A stretch of DNA of 64,000 nucleotides from Burkholderiales bacterium (GTDB lineage: Bacteria; Pseudomonadota; Gammaproteobacteria; Burkholderiales; JAEUOS01), in the NCBI GenBank assembly GCA_016790695.1, contig JAEUOS010000074.1, positions 51,627 through 115,626 of the forward strand. Reading direction: 5' to 3'. Under the pieces are notes generated by a model. That model saw nothing but the letters and a program-made list of their open reading frames with translations, was not told the origin of the DNA and searched no databases. This document shows positions 35,151-43,515 of the stretch, in pieces. How positions within the stretch are numbered: position 1 is the first letter of the stretch; each line of letters starts with the position of its first letter. The position numbers and the translations under genes were made by a program.

Positions 35151-35963
35151 CTAGCGCGCCTTGAACACGGGCTTGCGCTTCTCGTTGAAGGCGCGCACGC
35201 CCTCGAGGCGGTCCTCGGTGGTGACCAGGCGGTTGTAGGCCTCGATCTCGAAGCGGTAGCCGGTCAGGATGTCGGTCTGCAATCCGTAGTGGATCGACTT
35301 CTTCGCCTGGCGGATCGACAGCGGACCGTTGCCGGCGATGGTCTCGGCGGTGGCCAGCGCGGCGGCGAGCAGTTCCTCGCGGGTGTCGAACACCTGGTTG
35401 ACGAGGCCCCATGCGCAGGCCTGGTCGGCCGAGATCGGCTGCGCGGTGTAGATCATCTGCTTGGCGCGGCGCTCGCCGACCGCGCGCGCCAGGGTCTGGG
35501 TGCCGGCGCCGCCGGGCATGATGCCCAGGCGGGTCTCGGACAGCGCGAACCTGGCGTCGCGCACCGCGAAGGCGAAGTCGCAGGCCAGCGCGGTCTCGCA
35601 GCCGCCGCCGTAGGCGTGGCCGTTGACCGCGGCGATCACCGGCACCACGCATTCGATCAGGGCCATGAAGCCGCGCTCGAACAGCTCGTGCTGGGCCTGC
35701 CAGGCCTCGTTGGTCATGCCGTTGCGCTCCTTCAGGTCGCCGCCGGCGCAGAAGGCGCGCTCGCCGGCGCCGGTCAGGACCACGCAGCGGATGTTGGCCG
35801 GCGCCACCGTGAGCCGGGTCCAGAGGTCGAGCAGGTCGTGCCCCATCCGGGTGGTGATGGCGTTGAGCGCCTGCGGCCGGTTCAGGCGCGCGATCAGCGT
35901 GTGCTCGCCGTGCAGCTCGAGCGCGAGGGTGTCGTACGCGGGAAGGGGAAAGGTCGTGCTCAC
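35151..35963 (-). CDS. Enoyl-CoA hydratase/isomerase
   Basis: A 270-residue crotonase-fold enzyme with the oxyanion blocks FCAGGDLKER and AYGGGCETAL and the active-site Glu in SETRLGIMPG. It hydrates an enoyl-CoA or isomerises it. GTG at 35963 overlaps the CoA-transferase stop by four bases, and the acyl-CoA dehydrogenase follows after 28 bases. One catalytic Glu is visible; whether a second is present, as in classical hydratases, cannot be judged by eye. Confidence 0.88.
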   Translation of the reverse strand: MSTTFPLPAYDTLALELHGEHTLIARLNRPQALNAITTRMGHDLLDLWTRLTVAPANIRCVVLTGAGERAFCAGGDLKERNGMTNEAWQAQHELFERGFMALIECVVPVIAAVNGHAYGGGCETALACDFAFAVRDARFALSETRLGIMPGGAGTQTLARAVGERRAKQMIYTAQPISADQACAWGLVNQVFDTREELLAAALATAETIAGNGPLSIRQAKKSIHYGLQTDILTGYRFEIEAYNRLVTTEDRLEGVRAFNEKRKPVFKAR

Positions 35964-37120
35964 GTGCTGCTCCGGGTTGCGAGGTAGTGGTCGGTGTCCG
36001 CGCCGAGGGCGGGCGAGGCGGTGCTCGAGCGCGGCCGCGCGCCGTCGAAGGACAGCGGCAGGCTCATCATCGGGATGCTCGACCCCGGCACGTCCTGCAG
36101 CAGGCCGAGCGCGCGCGTCTGCGCGTGCTCGAGCATCTGCCGCGCATCCTGCACCGGCGCGCACGGCACGCCCTCGGCGTCGAGGCGCGCCATCCACGCG
36201 GCGTTGACGTCGCTTCGCATGATCGGCTCGATCAGCGCGTACAGCGCGGCGGCGTTGCGCACCCGCTCGGGGTTGGTGGCGAAGCGCTCGTCGGCGGCCC
36301 AGTCGGCGTGGCCGAGCGCGCGGCACAGGCCGCGGAACAGCTTGTCGTTGCCGGCCGCGACCACCAGTTCGCCGTCGGCGGTGCGGTAGGCGCGGTACGG
36401 GACGATGCCCACGGTTCCGGAGCCGGCCTTGCGCGGCAACTCGCCCGAGGCGAGGAACTGCGCGGCGTGCATGCTCATCCAGGAGGTCGCGGTCTCGTAG
36501 AGCGAGACGTCGACGAGCCCGCCGATGCCGCTGTCGCGCCGCTTCAGGAGCGCGGTGAGGATGCCGATCACCGCCCACATCCCGGTGCCGACGTCGACGA
36601 TCGAGGGGCCGACCCGCACCGCCGGCTGGCCCTCCTCGCCGACCACGCTCATGATGCCGCCGAAGGCCTGCATCAGCGGGTCGTAGCCGGGCCGGTCGGC
36701 GAGCGGCCCGCGCGACCCGAAGGCCCCGAGGTTGCAGTAGACCAGCGCGGGCTTCTCGCGCAGCAGGGCGTCCGCGCCGAGCCCGAGCGCGTCGACCTGG
36801 CCCGGGCGCAGGTTCTGCAGGCAGACGTCGGCACGCTCGAGGATCAGGCGCCGGACCGCCGCGCACGACGCCGCGTCGCGGAGCCGCGCGACCACCGAAT
36901 GCTTGCCGCGGTTCAGGGCCTGGAAGGTGGCCGATGCCCCGTCGACGAACGGCGGGCCCCACTTGCGCGCGTCGTCGCCCTCGGGCTTCTCGATCTTGAT
37001 GACGTCGGCGCCGAGGTCGGCGAACACCTGGCCCGCGAACGGCGCCGCGACGCTGTGCCCCAGTTCGACGACGACGAGGCCGGCGAGCGGCCGCGGCGGG
37101 GCTGCCTGCGCTGTACTCAA
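35960..37120 (-). CDS. CaiB/BaiF-family CoA-transferase
   Basis: A 386-residue class III CoA-transferase. The N-terminal block VVELGHSVAAPFAG and the catalytic Asp in RPGYDPLMQA (near residue 150) match CaiB/BaiF enzymes, which move CoA between carboxylic acids. It starts with TTG at 37120 (GGAG eight bases before), three bases after the receptor stop. It should activate the acid captured by the receptor, with the hydratase and dehydrogenase acting next. Confidence 0.9.
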   Translation of the reverse strand: MSTAQAAPPRPLAGLVVVELGHSVAAPFAGQVFADLGADVIKIEKPEGDDARKWGPPFVDGASATFQALNRGKHSVVARLRDAASCAAVRRLILERADVCLQNLRPGQVDALGLGADALLREKPALVYCNLGAFGSRGPLADRPGYDPLMQAFGGIMSVVGEEGQPAVRVGPSIVDVGTGMWAVIGILTALLKRRDSGIGGLVDVSLYETATSWMSMHAAQFLASGELPRKAGSGTVGIVPYRAYRTADGELVVAAGNDKLFRGLCRALGHADWAADERFATNPERVRNAAALYALIEPIMRSDVNAAWMARLDAEGVPCAPVQDARQMLEHAQTRALGLLQDVPGSSIPMMSLPLSFDGARPRSSTASPALGADTDHYLATRSST

Positions 37121-37123
37121 GAA

Positions 37124-38095
37124 TCAGTCTCCGGTGATGTTGTGCTGGCGGATCAGCTGGCCGCGCTTCTCGTAGTCGGCCTTCATCTGCGCGGCGAACT
37201 GCTCGGGCGTGTTGGCGACCACGATCAGGCCGCCGTCGGCCAGGCGCGCGACGACGTCGGGCGCGGTGAGGCCGCGCGCGATCGACTGGTGCAGGCGTGC
37301 GAGCACCGGCGCGCTCAACCCGGCCGGCCCGACGAACGCCAGCCACGACTGCATCTCGAACTCCGGCAGGGTCTCGGCGATCGCCGGGATCGCGGGCAGC
37401 GACGGCACGCGCGCCTTCTCGGTCACGCCCAGCGCCCGGAGCTTGCCCGCGCGGATCTGCCCGGCCACGGTGACATAGCTTGCGTAGACCAGCGGGATCG
37501 TGCCGCCGAGGAGGTCGGTCACGGCGGGTGCGCCGCCCTTGTAGGCGACATGCGCGATGTCGGTGCCGGCGAGCTGGTTGAACAGCACCCCGGCGAGGTG
37601 GTGCGGCGAGCCGTTGCCGGAGCTGCCGTAGGCGAGCTTGCCCGGATTGCGCTTCGCGTGATCGACCAGTTCGCGGACGCTCGACGCCGGCAGCGACGGA
37701 CTGGCGACGAGCACCAGCAGGTTCTTGGCCGCCATGGTGATCGGGGTCGAGTCGCGCAGCGGGTGGAACGGCGGCGCCTTCATCAGGTGCGCGTTGCCGC
37801 CGTGGGTCGCGTCGGTGGCGAGCAGGATGGTGTAGCCGTCGGGGGCGGACTTGGCGACCACGTCCGCGCCGATCATGCCGGAGGCGCCGGCGCGGTTCTC
37901 GACCACCACCGGCTGGCCCAGATCCTCGGACATCTTCTGCGCCACCAGGCGCCCCATCGCGTCGGCCGAGGCGCCGGGGCCGTAGGGGACGATCAGGCGG
38001 ATCGGCCTGGCGGGGTAGGACTGCGCACCGGCGCTGCCGGGGCCCGCGGCGACGGCGGCGGCACAGGCCAGTGCAAACAACATGCGGGGTGACAT
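37124..38095 (-). CDS. Bug/TctC-family periplasmic receptor, first gene of CoA operon
   Basis: A 323-residue receptor with a signal peptide cleaved after AGA near residue 23, the opening VPYGPGASADAMGRLV and the second loop VAYKGGAPAVTDLLGGTI. ATG at 38095 is chosen because GGAGG precedes it at correct spacing; upstream in-frame starts lack a signal. It heads the operon with CaiB/BaiF, enoyl-CoA hydratase, acyl-CoA dehydrogenase and MmgE/PrpD, so its ligand is probably the acid that this pathway degrades. Confidence 0.88.
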   Translation of the reverse strand: MSPRMLFALACAAAVAAGPGSAGAQSYPARPIRLIVPYGPGASADAMGRLVAQKMSEDLGQPVVVENRAGASGMIGADVVAKSAPDGYTILLATDATHGGNAHLMKAPPFHPLRDSTPITMAAKNLLVLVASPSLPASSVRELVDHAKRNPGKLAYGSSGNGSPHHLAGVLFNQLAGTDIAHVAYKGGAPAVTDLLGGTIPLVYASYVTVAGQIRAGKLRALGVTEKARVPSLPAIPAIAETLPEFEMQSWLAFVGPAGLSAPVLARLHQSIARGLTAPDVVARLADGGLIVVANTPEQFAAQMKADYEKRGQLIRQHNITGD

Positions 38096-38219
38096 GAACG
38101 GTTGCCTCCGAGGGGTGCCGATGCGGCGTCCGCGTTCGCGCGGGTACGGCTGCCGGCACATTCCATTGTCGCATCACGCGGCGCCGGGATCCCCGGACCG
38201 CGGCGCGACATCACGGTTT

Positions 38220-38249
38220 CTGATCCGCCAGATCAGATCAAATAATTTG
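38220..38249 (+). promoter_or_regulatory. Composite 30-bp operator-like element, copy A
   Basis: CTGATC, five variable bases, then GATCAGATCAAATAATTTG. It combines a 17-bp palindrome (CTGATC-N5-GATCAG) with an 11-bp palindrome (CAAATAATTTG). The same element, with every fixed base identical, is at 42361-42390 in the opposite orientation. Copy A ends 90 bases before the hydrolase ATG and also lies in the space shared with the minus-strand receptor gene at 38095. Very AT-rich for this genome. Confidence 0.7.
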
Positions 38250-38339
38250 TCCGACGGGGCCGCGGACCCTAGCATGCAGTGCCGCCTGGGCCGGGCCGAT
38301 CGCGCGCCGGCGGGTCAACCGAGACGAAAGGAAATCATC

Positions 38340-39290
38340 ATGCGCGCCTCCGCCCCCGGCACCGGTACCGACGCGTCGCCGGCCGCGCCGCTCCAGGAAG
38401 CGGTGCATTTCTACTGCGACGGCCTGCGCCTGTCAGGCCAGTTCACCCGCGCGGCCGGCGCGCGCGCCGGCGCGCGCAGTCCGACGATCGTCTGCATCCA
38501 CGGCTACACCGGGCGCAAGGAGGTCTACATGCCGGGCTACGTGCGCGAGCTGTCCGCGGCGGGGTACAACACGCTCGACTTCCATCACCGCGGCTTCGGC
38601 GAAAGCGAGGGGGTGGCGCTGCGCAACAAGCCCTGGGACCAGGTCGACGACATTCTGGCGGCGGTCATCTACCTGCGGCAGCGCCCCGAGGTCGACCCGG
38701 AGCGCATCGGCCTGTACGGCACCAGCTTCGGCGGCAGCACCGGCATGGTGGCCACCGCGCACGACCCGGACATCCGCTGCGCGGTCTCGGTGGGATCGTC
38801 GGCCCACTGCGGGCGCAGCGCGCGCGCCAAGCGCAGCTACTCCGACCTGCTCGACTGGGAGGACATGATGAAGCAGGATCGCATCGACCGGGTGCTGACC
38901 GGGCAGTCGCGGCGCGTCCCCTATGAGGCGCTGGCGCCATCGGGGCGCGGCGAAGCCGATGCCGCCCACACCATGTATCGCACGACCGAGCGCTATCCCG
39001 ACGGCTATCCGGTCGAGAACTACGACCATGCGCAGCACTTCGTGCCGGAGCGCTACGTCGATCGCATCGCGCCGCGCCCGGTGCTGTTCATCCACACCGA
39101 GCGCGACACCATCGTGCCGGTCGCCGAGGCGCACAGCTTCCACGCGCATGCGCGCGAACCGAAGCAGCTCGTGATCATTCCCGGCGCGAACCACGTCGAC
39201 GTCTACGAGCCGCGCAATCCGCAGGTGTTCGGCGTCGTCATCGGTCACATGCTGCGTTTCTTCGGCCAGCACCTGCGGCCCGCGGCATGA
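38340..39290 (+). CDS. Alpha/beta-hydrolase
   Basis: A 316-residue alpha/beta-hydrolase: HGYTG oxyanion region near residue 54, nucleophile elbow GTSFGG with Ser129, acidic residue in HTERDTIVP, and catalytic His in ANHVDVYE near residue 283. No signal peptide. It resembles dipeptidyl-peptidase-like/acetyl-xylan-esterase-type hydrolases in size, but the substrate is not evident. ATG at 38340 follows GAAAGGAAATC. The kelch gene begins inside its stop (ATGA), so the two are cotranslated. Confidence 0.85.
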   Translation: MRASAPGTGTDASPAAPLQEAVHFYCDGLRLSGQFTRAAGARAGARSPTIVCIHGYTGRKEVYMPGYVRELSAAGYNTLDFHHRGFGESEGVALRNKPWDQVDDILAAVIYLRQRPEVDPERIGLYGTSFGGSTGMVATAHDPDIRCAVSVGSSAHCGRSARAKRSYSDLLDWEDMMKQDRIDRVLTGQSRRVPYEALAPSGRGEADAAHTMYRTTERYPDGYPVENYDHAQHFVPERYVDRIAPRPVLFIHTERDTIVPVAEAHSFHAHAREPKQLVIIPGANHVDVYEPRNPQVFGVVIGHMLRFFGQHLRPAA

Positions 39291-40327
39291 ACGGCGCGGC
39301 CGCTGCTGCGCCGCAGGTCGCGCCGGCCGGGGGGGCCTGGCAGGCGCTGGCGCCATTCCCCCGTCCGACCTGGGAGCTCGAAGGCGTCGAGTGCGACGGG
39401 CGCCTGTTCCTGATCGGCGGGCTGACCAATGCCTGGGGTGCGCGCAGCGGCTGGAAGCCCGACCGCCTGGTCTACGAGTACGTCGCCACCGACGACAGGT
39501 GGCGGCAGTGCGCCGACCTCCCGGCGGCGCGCCACCACCTCGCGCTTGCCGAGCTTGACGGCCGCATCTATGCGTTCGGTGGCTACCGCACGCCGGCGCA
39601 CGGCGCGGATGCATGGGAGCCGGTCGCCGAGGCGTGGCGCTACGATCCGCGCGACGATCGCTGGGAGGCGATCGCGCCGCTTCCCGCGGCGCGCGGCGCT
39701 GCCGCCGCCGCCGCGCTGGGGGGAGTGATCTATGTGGCCGGCGGCTCGCGCGCCTGCAAGCGCCGGGACGAGGTGGCGCCCAGCGCGCAGGCGCCGCATG
39801 CGAGCATCGGCGATGTTCTGGTCTACGATCCCCGCGCCGACCGCTATCGGGAGGCCGCGCCGCTGCTCACCGCGCGCAATCACCACCTGCTGGAGGCGGT
39901 GGGTGGGCGACTGTATGCCATGGGAGGCCGGGTCGGATCGAGCAACGCGTTCACGCTCACCAATCGGATCGACCTGGTCGAGGAGTACGACCCGGACGAC
40001 GATACCTGGTGGCCGCGCGCGCGCATGCTCGCCGCGCACGGCGGCATGGCCGCGGGCACCCATGACGGCGCGATCTATGTCTGCGGCGGCGACGCGCTGA
40101 CGATGGTCGAGAAGTTCGACCCGATCCGCGACGCCTGGTCGGTTGCCGCGGAACTGCCGCGCGCGCGCCTGGGCGCGAGCGGAGGCTGCGTCAACGGCCG
40201 CTTCCACGTCGTCACCGGGCACGTGCGCACCGCGGCGGGCGGCAGCGAGCCCGTGTCCGACCACCTCGCGCTCCCCCTCGAATGCGCGGTGCGCGCGACC
40301 GCGCGGACGGGGCTCAGTCCAGGGTGA
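39287..40327 (+). CDS. Kelch-repeat beta-propeller protein
   Basis: A 346-residue protein with about six kelch repeats, each showing a Gly-Gly pair after hydrophobic residues and a Trp or Tyr spaced behind it (for example FLIGGLTNAW, YAFGGYRTPA, YVAGGSRACK, YAMGGRVGSS, YVCGGDALTM). It should fold as a beta-propeller, often a binding or isomerase scaffold. No signal peptide is obvious. It is coupled to the hydrolase by a 4-base overlap and overlaps the convergent receptor gene by 14 bases. Confidence 0.8.
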   Translation: MNGAAAAAPQVAPAGGAWQALAPFPRPTWELEGVECDGRLFLIGGLTNAWGARSGWKPDRLVYEYVATDDRWRQCADLPAARHHLALAELDGRIYAFGGYRTPAHGADAWEPVAEAWRYDPRDDRWEAIAPLPAARGAAAAAALGGVIYVAGGSRACKRRDEVAPSAQAPHASIGDVLVYDPRADRYREAAPLLTARNHHLLEAVGGRLYAMGGRVGSSNAFTLTNRIDLVEEYDPDDDTWWPRARMLAAHGGMAAGTHDGAIYVCGGDALTMVEKFDPIRDAWSVAAELPRARLGASGGCVNGRFHVVTGHVRTAAGGSEPVSDHLALPLECAVRATARTGLSPG

Positions 40328-41315
40328 TGTTCAGCGATCGCAGCACCGGTCCCCACCGCTCCGATTGCTCGCGCATGAATGCCGCGGCTTCCTGGCGACC
40401 CACGGGCATGGCCATGACGTTGAGGCCCAGCAGGCGCCGGCCGATCTCGGCGTCGCTGCCGATCACGCGCACGGCCTGATTGAGGCGGTCGAGGATCGCC
40501 GGCGGCGTGTTCGGCGGTGCCGCCAGGCCGAAGTACGTGGTGATGGTGACCTCCGGATAGCCGAGCTCGGCCATCGTCGGCACGTCGGGCTGGGTCGGCC
40601 AGCGGCGCGGGTAGGCGACCGCCAGCGCGCGCAGCTTGCCGCTGTTGACGAGATTGATGGTGGCGCCGTCGATCATGAAGTCGATGCGCCCGCCGATCAG
40701 GTCGACACTGGCGTCGCTCGCGCCCTTGTAGGGCACGTGGAGCAGACGGCCGATCCCCGCGGCGCGCCGGAAGACTTCGGCGATCAGGTGATTGGGCCCG
40801 CCGTTGCCGTACGAGCCGTAGGCGAGTCCGGTCGTGCTCTCGCGCGCCGACCGGATGAGATCGGCGACCGACCGGTGCGGCGACTGCGCCGCGACCATGA
40901 CGTACAGGGTGTTGACGCCCAGCATGCCGATCTCGGCGAAGCCGTGCGGGTCGAAGCTCAGATTCCGGTAGGACCACTTGTTGAGCGCATTGGTGGCGAT
41001 GGTCGTCACCAGCAGCGTGTAGCCGTCCGGGGCGGACTGGGCGACGTGCGCCGCGCCGATGTTGGTGGCGGCACCCGGGCGCGACTCGACCGGGAACGGC
41101 TGGCCCAGGCGCTCCTGCAGTTCGCGCCCGAACAGGCGTGCGAGGCTGTCGGCCAGGCCGCCCGGCGGGAACGGCACGACGATGCGCACCGCGCGTGCCG
41201 GATAGTCGCCCTGCGCGAGCGCGGCCAGCGGCAGCGCGGCGAGGCAGGCGGCGCAGGCTGCCCGCGCCAGCCGCGCCAGCCGGGACGAACGTGCCGGCGG
41301 CGTCGACGGCATCAT
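40314..41315 (-). CDS. Bug/TctC-family periplasmic receptor, second of tandem pair
   Basis: A 333-residue receptor with a long signal peptide ending AALAQG near residue 36. It is visibly paralogous to the receptor just upstream: both contain NALNKW, SYGNGG or SHGNGG, and the same C-terminal RWGPVL or KWGPVL ending. The start (ATG at 41315) overlaps the stop of that gene by four bases, so a duplication has kept the two coupled. Both lack the VPYKGGAPAVT loop of most Bug proteins. Confidence 0.87.
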   Translation of the reverse strand: MMPSTPPARSSRLARLARAACAACLAALPLAALAQGDYPARAVRIVVPFPPGGLADSLARLFGRELQERLGQPFPVESRPGAATNIGAAHVAQSAPDGYTLLVTTIATNALNKWSYRNLSFDPHGFAEIGMLGVNTLYVMVAAQSPHRSVADLIRSARESTTGLAYGSYGNGGPNHLIAEVFRRAAGIGRLLHVPYKGASDASVDLIGGRIDFMIDGATINLVNSGKLRALAVAYPRRWPTQPDVPTMAELGYPEVTITTYFGLAAPPNTPPAILDRLNQAVRVIGSDAEIGRRLLGLNVMAMPVGRQEAAAFMREQSERWGPVLRSLNITLD

Positions 41316-42286
41316 TCGAACGAGATGTTGAGCGACTTCAGGACCGGTCCCCACTTCTCCGACTGCTGGCGGATGAACTCGGCAGTCTCCTGGCGGGTGG
41401 CCGGCATCGGCAGCATGTTCATCGCCAGCAGGCGCTTCTCGACCTCGGGCGTGGCGGCGATGGCGCGCAGCGTGGCGTTGAGCTTGTCGAGGATGGGCGC
41501 GGCGGTGCCGGGCGGTGCCGAGAGGCCGAAGAAGGTGGCGATGGTGACGTCGGGAAAGCCGGCCTCCGCCATCGTCGGCAGGTTGGGCTGGGTCGGCCAG
41601 CGCTTCGGGTAGGCCACGGCCAGCGCCTTGAGCTTGCCGGCCTGCACCAGGTTGATCGCGGCGCCGTCGATCATGAAGTCGGTGCGACCCGCCATCAGGT
41701 CGAGGTGCGATTCCGGGCCCTTGTAGGCGACGTGCAGCAGCTGGCGAATGCCGGCGCGGGTGCGGAACAGCTCGGTGATCAGGTGGTTGGCGCCCCCGTT
41801 GCCGTGGCTGCCGTAGACCAGGCCGTTGCTGCTCTCGCGCGCGGCGCGCACCAGGTCCTGGACCGAGGCGTACGGCGAATCGGGCCGCACGACGAGGTAG
41901 AAGGTGTTGACGCCCATCATGCCCACCGTCGCCAGGCGATCCGGATCGTAGGACAGGTTCTTGTAGGTCCACTTGTTGAGCGCGTTCGAGGCCAGCGTCG
42001 CGACGAACAGCGTGTGGCCGTCGGGCGGCGCGGCGGCGACCGCGGCCGCGCCGATGTTGGTGCTGGCGCCGGGCTTGAAGTCGAGGATGAACGGCTGCCC
42101 GAGGCGCTCGGACAGCTCCTTGGCGAACAGGCGCGTCAGGTTGTCGGTGAGACCGCCGGGGCCGAAGGGCACGATGATGCGGACGACCCGGGCCGGATAG
42201 TCGGCCTGTGCGAGCGCGCCGCCCGACGCGGTGGCGGCGAGCAGCAGTCCGGCGAGCAGGGTACTGGCGTGAGTCCGTCCGGGCAT
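41312..42286 (-). CDS. Bug/TctC-family periplasmic receptor, first of tandem pair
   Basis: A 324-residue receptor with signal peptide ending GGALAQ near residue 28 and the loop FGPGGLTDNLTRLF, which its tandem partner mirrors (FPPGGLADSLARLF). The ATG at 42286 is preferred over one at 42304 because the ribosome site AGGAG lies between them at correct spacing. Copy B of the 30-bp composite element ends 74 bases upstream. It is probably induced together with the hydrolase-kelch pair. Confidence 0.88.
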   Translation of the reverse strand: MPGRTHASTLLAGLLLAATASGGALAQADYPARVVRIIVPFGPGGLTDNLTRLFAKELSERLGQPFILDFKPGASTNIGAAAVAAAPPDGHTLFVATLASNALNKWTYKNLSYDPDRLATVGMMGVNTFYLVVRPDSPYASVQDLVRAARESSNGLVYGSHGNGGANHLITELFRTRAGIRQLLHVAYKGPESHLDLMAGRTDFMIDGAAINLVQAGKLKALAVAYPKRWPTQPNLPTMAEAGFPDVTIATFFGLSAPPGTAAPILDKLNATLRAIAATPEVEKRLLAMNMLPMPATRQETAEFIRQQSEKWGPVLKSLNISFE

Positions 42287-42360
42287 GGTGTCTGTCTCCT
42301 GCATCGACGTCGACCGAGCGCGACGCGTGCGGTGATCATAGTTACCGTGCCGGCGGGTCT

Positions 42361-42390
42361 CAAATTATTTGATCTGATCCTTTCGATCAG
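42361..42390 (-). promoter_or_regulatory. Composite 30-bp operator-like element, copy B
   Basis: Read on the minus strand: CTGATC, five variable bases (GAAAG, against CGCCA in copy A), then GATCAGATCAAATAATTTG. All 25 fixed positions equal those of copy A, and the five differences are all in the spacer. It covers the last codons and TAA stop of the LysR gene and has the same orientation toward the receptor gene as copy A has toward the hydrolase gene. Confidence 0.7.
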
Positions 42391-43351
42391 GTTTGCTGAT
42401 GTTCGCGCGCCCGGCGCGCCGGCGTCCGGGCGCCGTCAGGCGCTGGCCGGCGGCGACGATGCCTTCGAGCTCCTCGCGCAGGCAGTCGAGGAACGCGAGT
42501 GCGGACTCGTCGCTCATCCGGCGCGCGGGCTCGAGGAGGAACAGGTCGAGCCACAGCGGCGGGTCGACGATCGGGTTGATGGTGTAGCGGCCGCTGTCGA
42601 GATCCGGCGCCATCATCATCAGCGGCAGGATCACCGACCAGTCGCCGCGCGCGACCAGGTCCAGCGTGCCCAGCATGGTGTCGAATTCGAGCAGGCGCTT
42701 GACCGCGACGCCGTTGGCGGCGAGATACGCGTCGATCATGCGCCGGCGCGCGTTGTTCGCCCCCGGCAGCGCGAGGGCGAGCGGCGCCAGATCGCGCAGC
42801 CGCACCGGCTGCCCGTGGGTCGTCGGCGCCGCCTTGCCCGATACCAGCAGCTCGGGCACGCGCGCGAACAGGCTCGTGCGCACGCCCTTCGAGCCGACGG
42901 CCGACGGGACGATGGCGAAGTTCATCTCCCCCTGCCGCACCCGGTCGGTCAGGTCGCCGAAATAGGAGTCGATGACCCGGACGCCGACATTGGGATTCTC
43001 GCGCGCGAAGCGCGCGTAGGCCGGCGCCAGCACCGCGCGCGACATCACCGGCGTCATGCCGACGGTGATCTCGCCGACCCGGCTGCCCTGATAGGGCTTG
43101 ACCGCGCGCAGCGTGCGCTCGTGCGCATTGAGCAGCTCGATGCAGGCGGAGTAGTACGCGGTCCCGGCCGGGGTCGGGCGGACCGCGCCCACGCTGCGCA
43201 GGAACAGCCGGACACCGAGGGATTCCTCGAGGTCGCTCACATGCTGCGACACCCCGGACTGGGTGGCATTCTCGCGGCGCGCGGCCTCGGTGAACGACAG
43301 CTCTTCGAAGGCCGCGACGAACAGGCGGATGCTGCGCAGCGACTGGCTCAT
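42365..43351 (-). CDS. LysR-family transcriptional regulator
   Basis: A 328-residue LysR protein with helix-turn-helix near residues 18-40 (SFTEAARRENATQSGVSQHV) and a standard effector domain. It is located beside the tandem receptors and its stop codon lies inside copy B of the composite element, so it is the natural candidate for binding both copies. The copies do not show the classic T-N11-A symmetry of LysR boxes, which leaves doubt. An inverted repeat with T-N11-A is found 113 bases upstream of its start. Confidence 0.88.
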   Translation of the reverse strand: MSQSLRSIRLFVAAFEELSFTEAARRENATQSGVSQHVSDLEESLGVRLFLRSVGAVRPTPAGTAYYSACIELLNAHERTLRAVKPYQGSRVGEITVGMTPVMSRAVLAPAYARFARENPNVGVRVIDSYFGDLTDRVRQGEMNFAIVPSAVGSKGVRTSLFARVPELLVSGKAAPTTHGQPVRLRDLAPLALALPGANNARRRMIDAYLAANGVAVKRLLEFDTMLGTLDLVARGDWSVILPLMMMAPDLDSGRYTINPIVDPPLWLDLFLLEPARRMSDESALAFLDCLREELEGIVAAGQRLTAPGRRRAGRANISKPDRKDQIK

Positions 43352-43463
43352 GGCGGCTGGAACCCGGCGAATCGGTTGGTGGCGCGACGGCCGGCGACGC
43401 GGCCCGGCGCTGCCGAGATTACCGGCGCATCCGGCCGGCGTCCATTGAAACCGTTCGTCCGAC

Positions 43464-43484
43464 GCGTTGCACGGACCGCAACGC
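43464..43484. promoter_or_regulatory. Candidate LysR box (inverted repeat)
   Basis: GCGTTGC, seven bases, GCAACGC: a perfect 7-base inverted repeat with the T-N11-A pattern expected of LysR operators, upstream of the LysR gene and after the minus-strand ATPase stop. It shares GCGTTGCAC with the repeats at 31498-31544. Confidence 0.45.
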
Positions 43485-43515
43485 CCGCGGCGCGCGCCGG
43501 GCCGGCGTCAGCCGC

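Noticed and set aside
38220..38249. Classical LysR box at the composite element
   Set aside because: No T-N11-A symmetry about either palindrome centre; kept as an operator-like element of unknown binder.
40314..40327. Stop-containing hairpin at the kelch/receptor convergent overlap
   Set aside because: Beyond the unavoidable TGA/TCA pairing no complementary arms are present.
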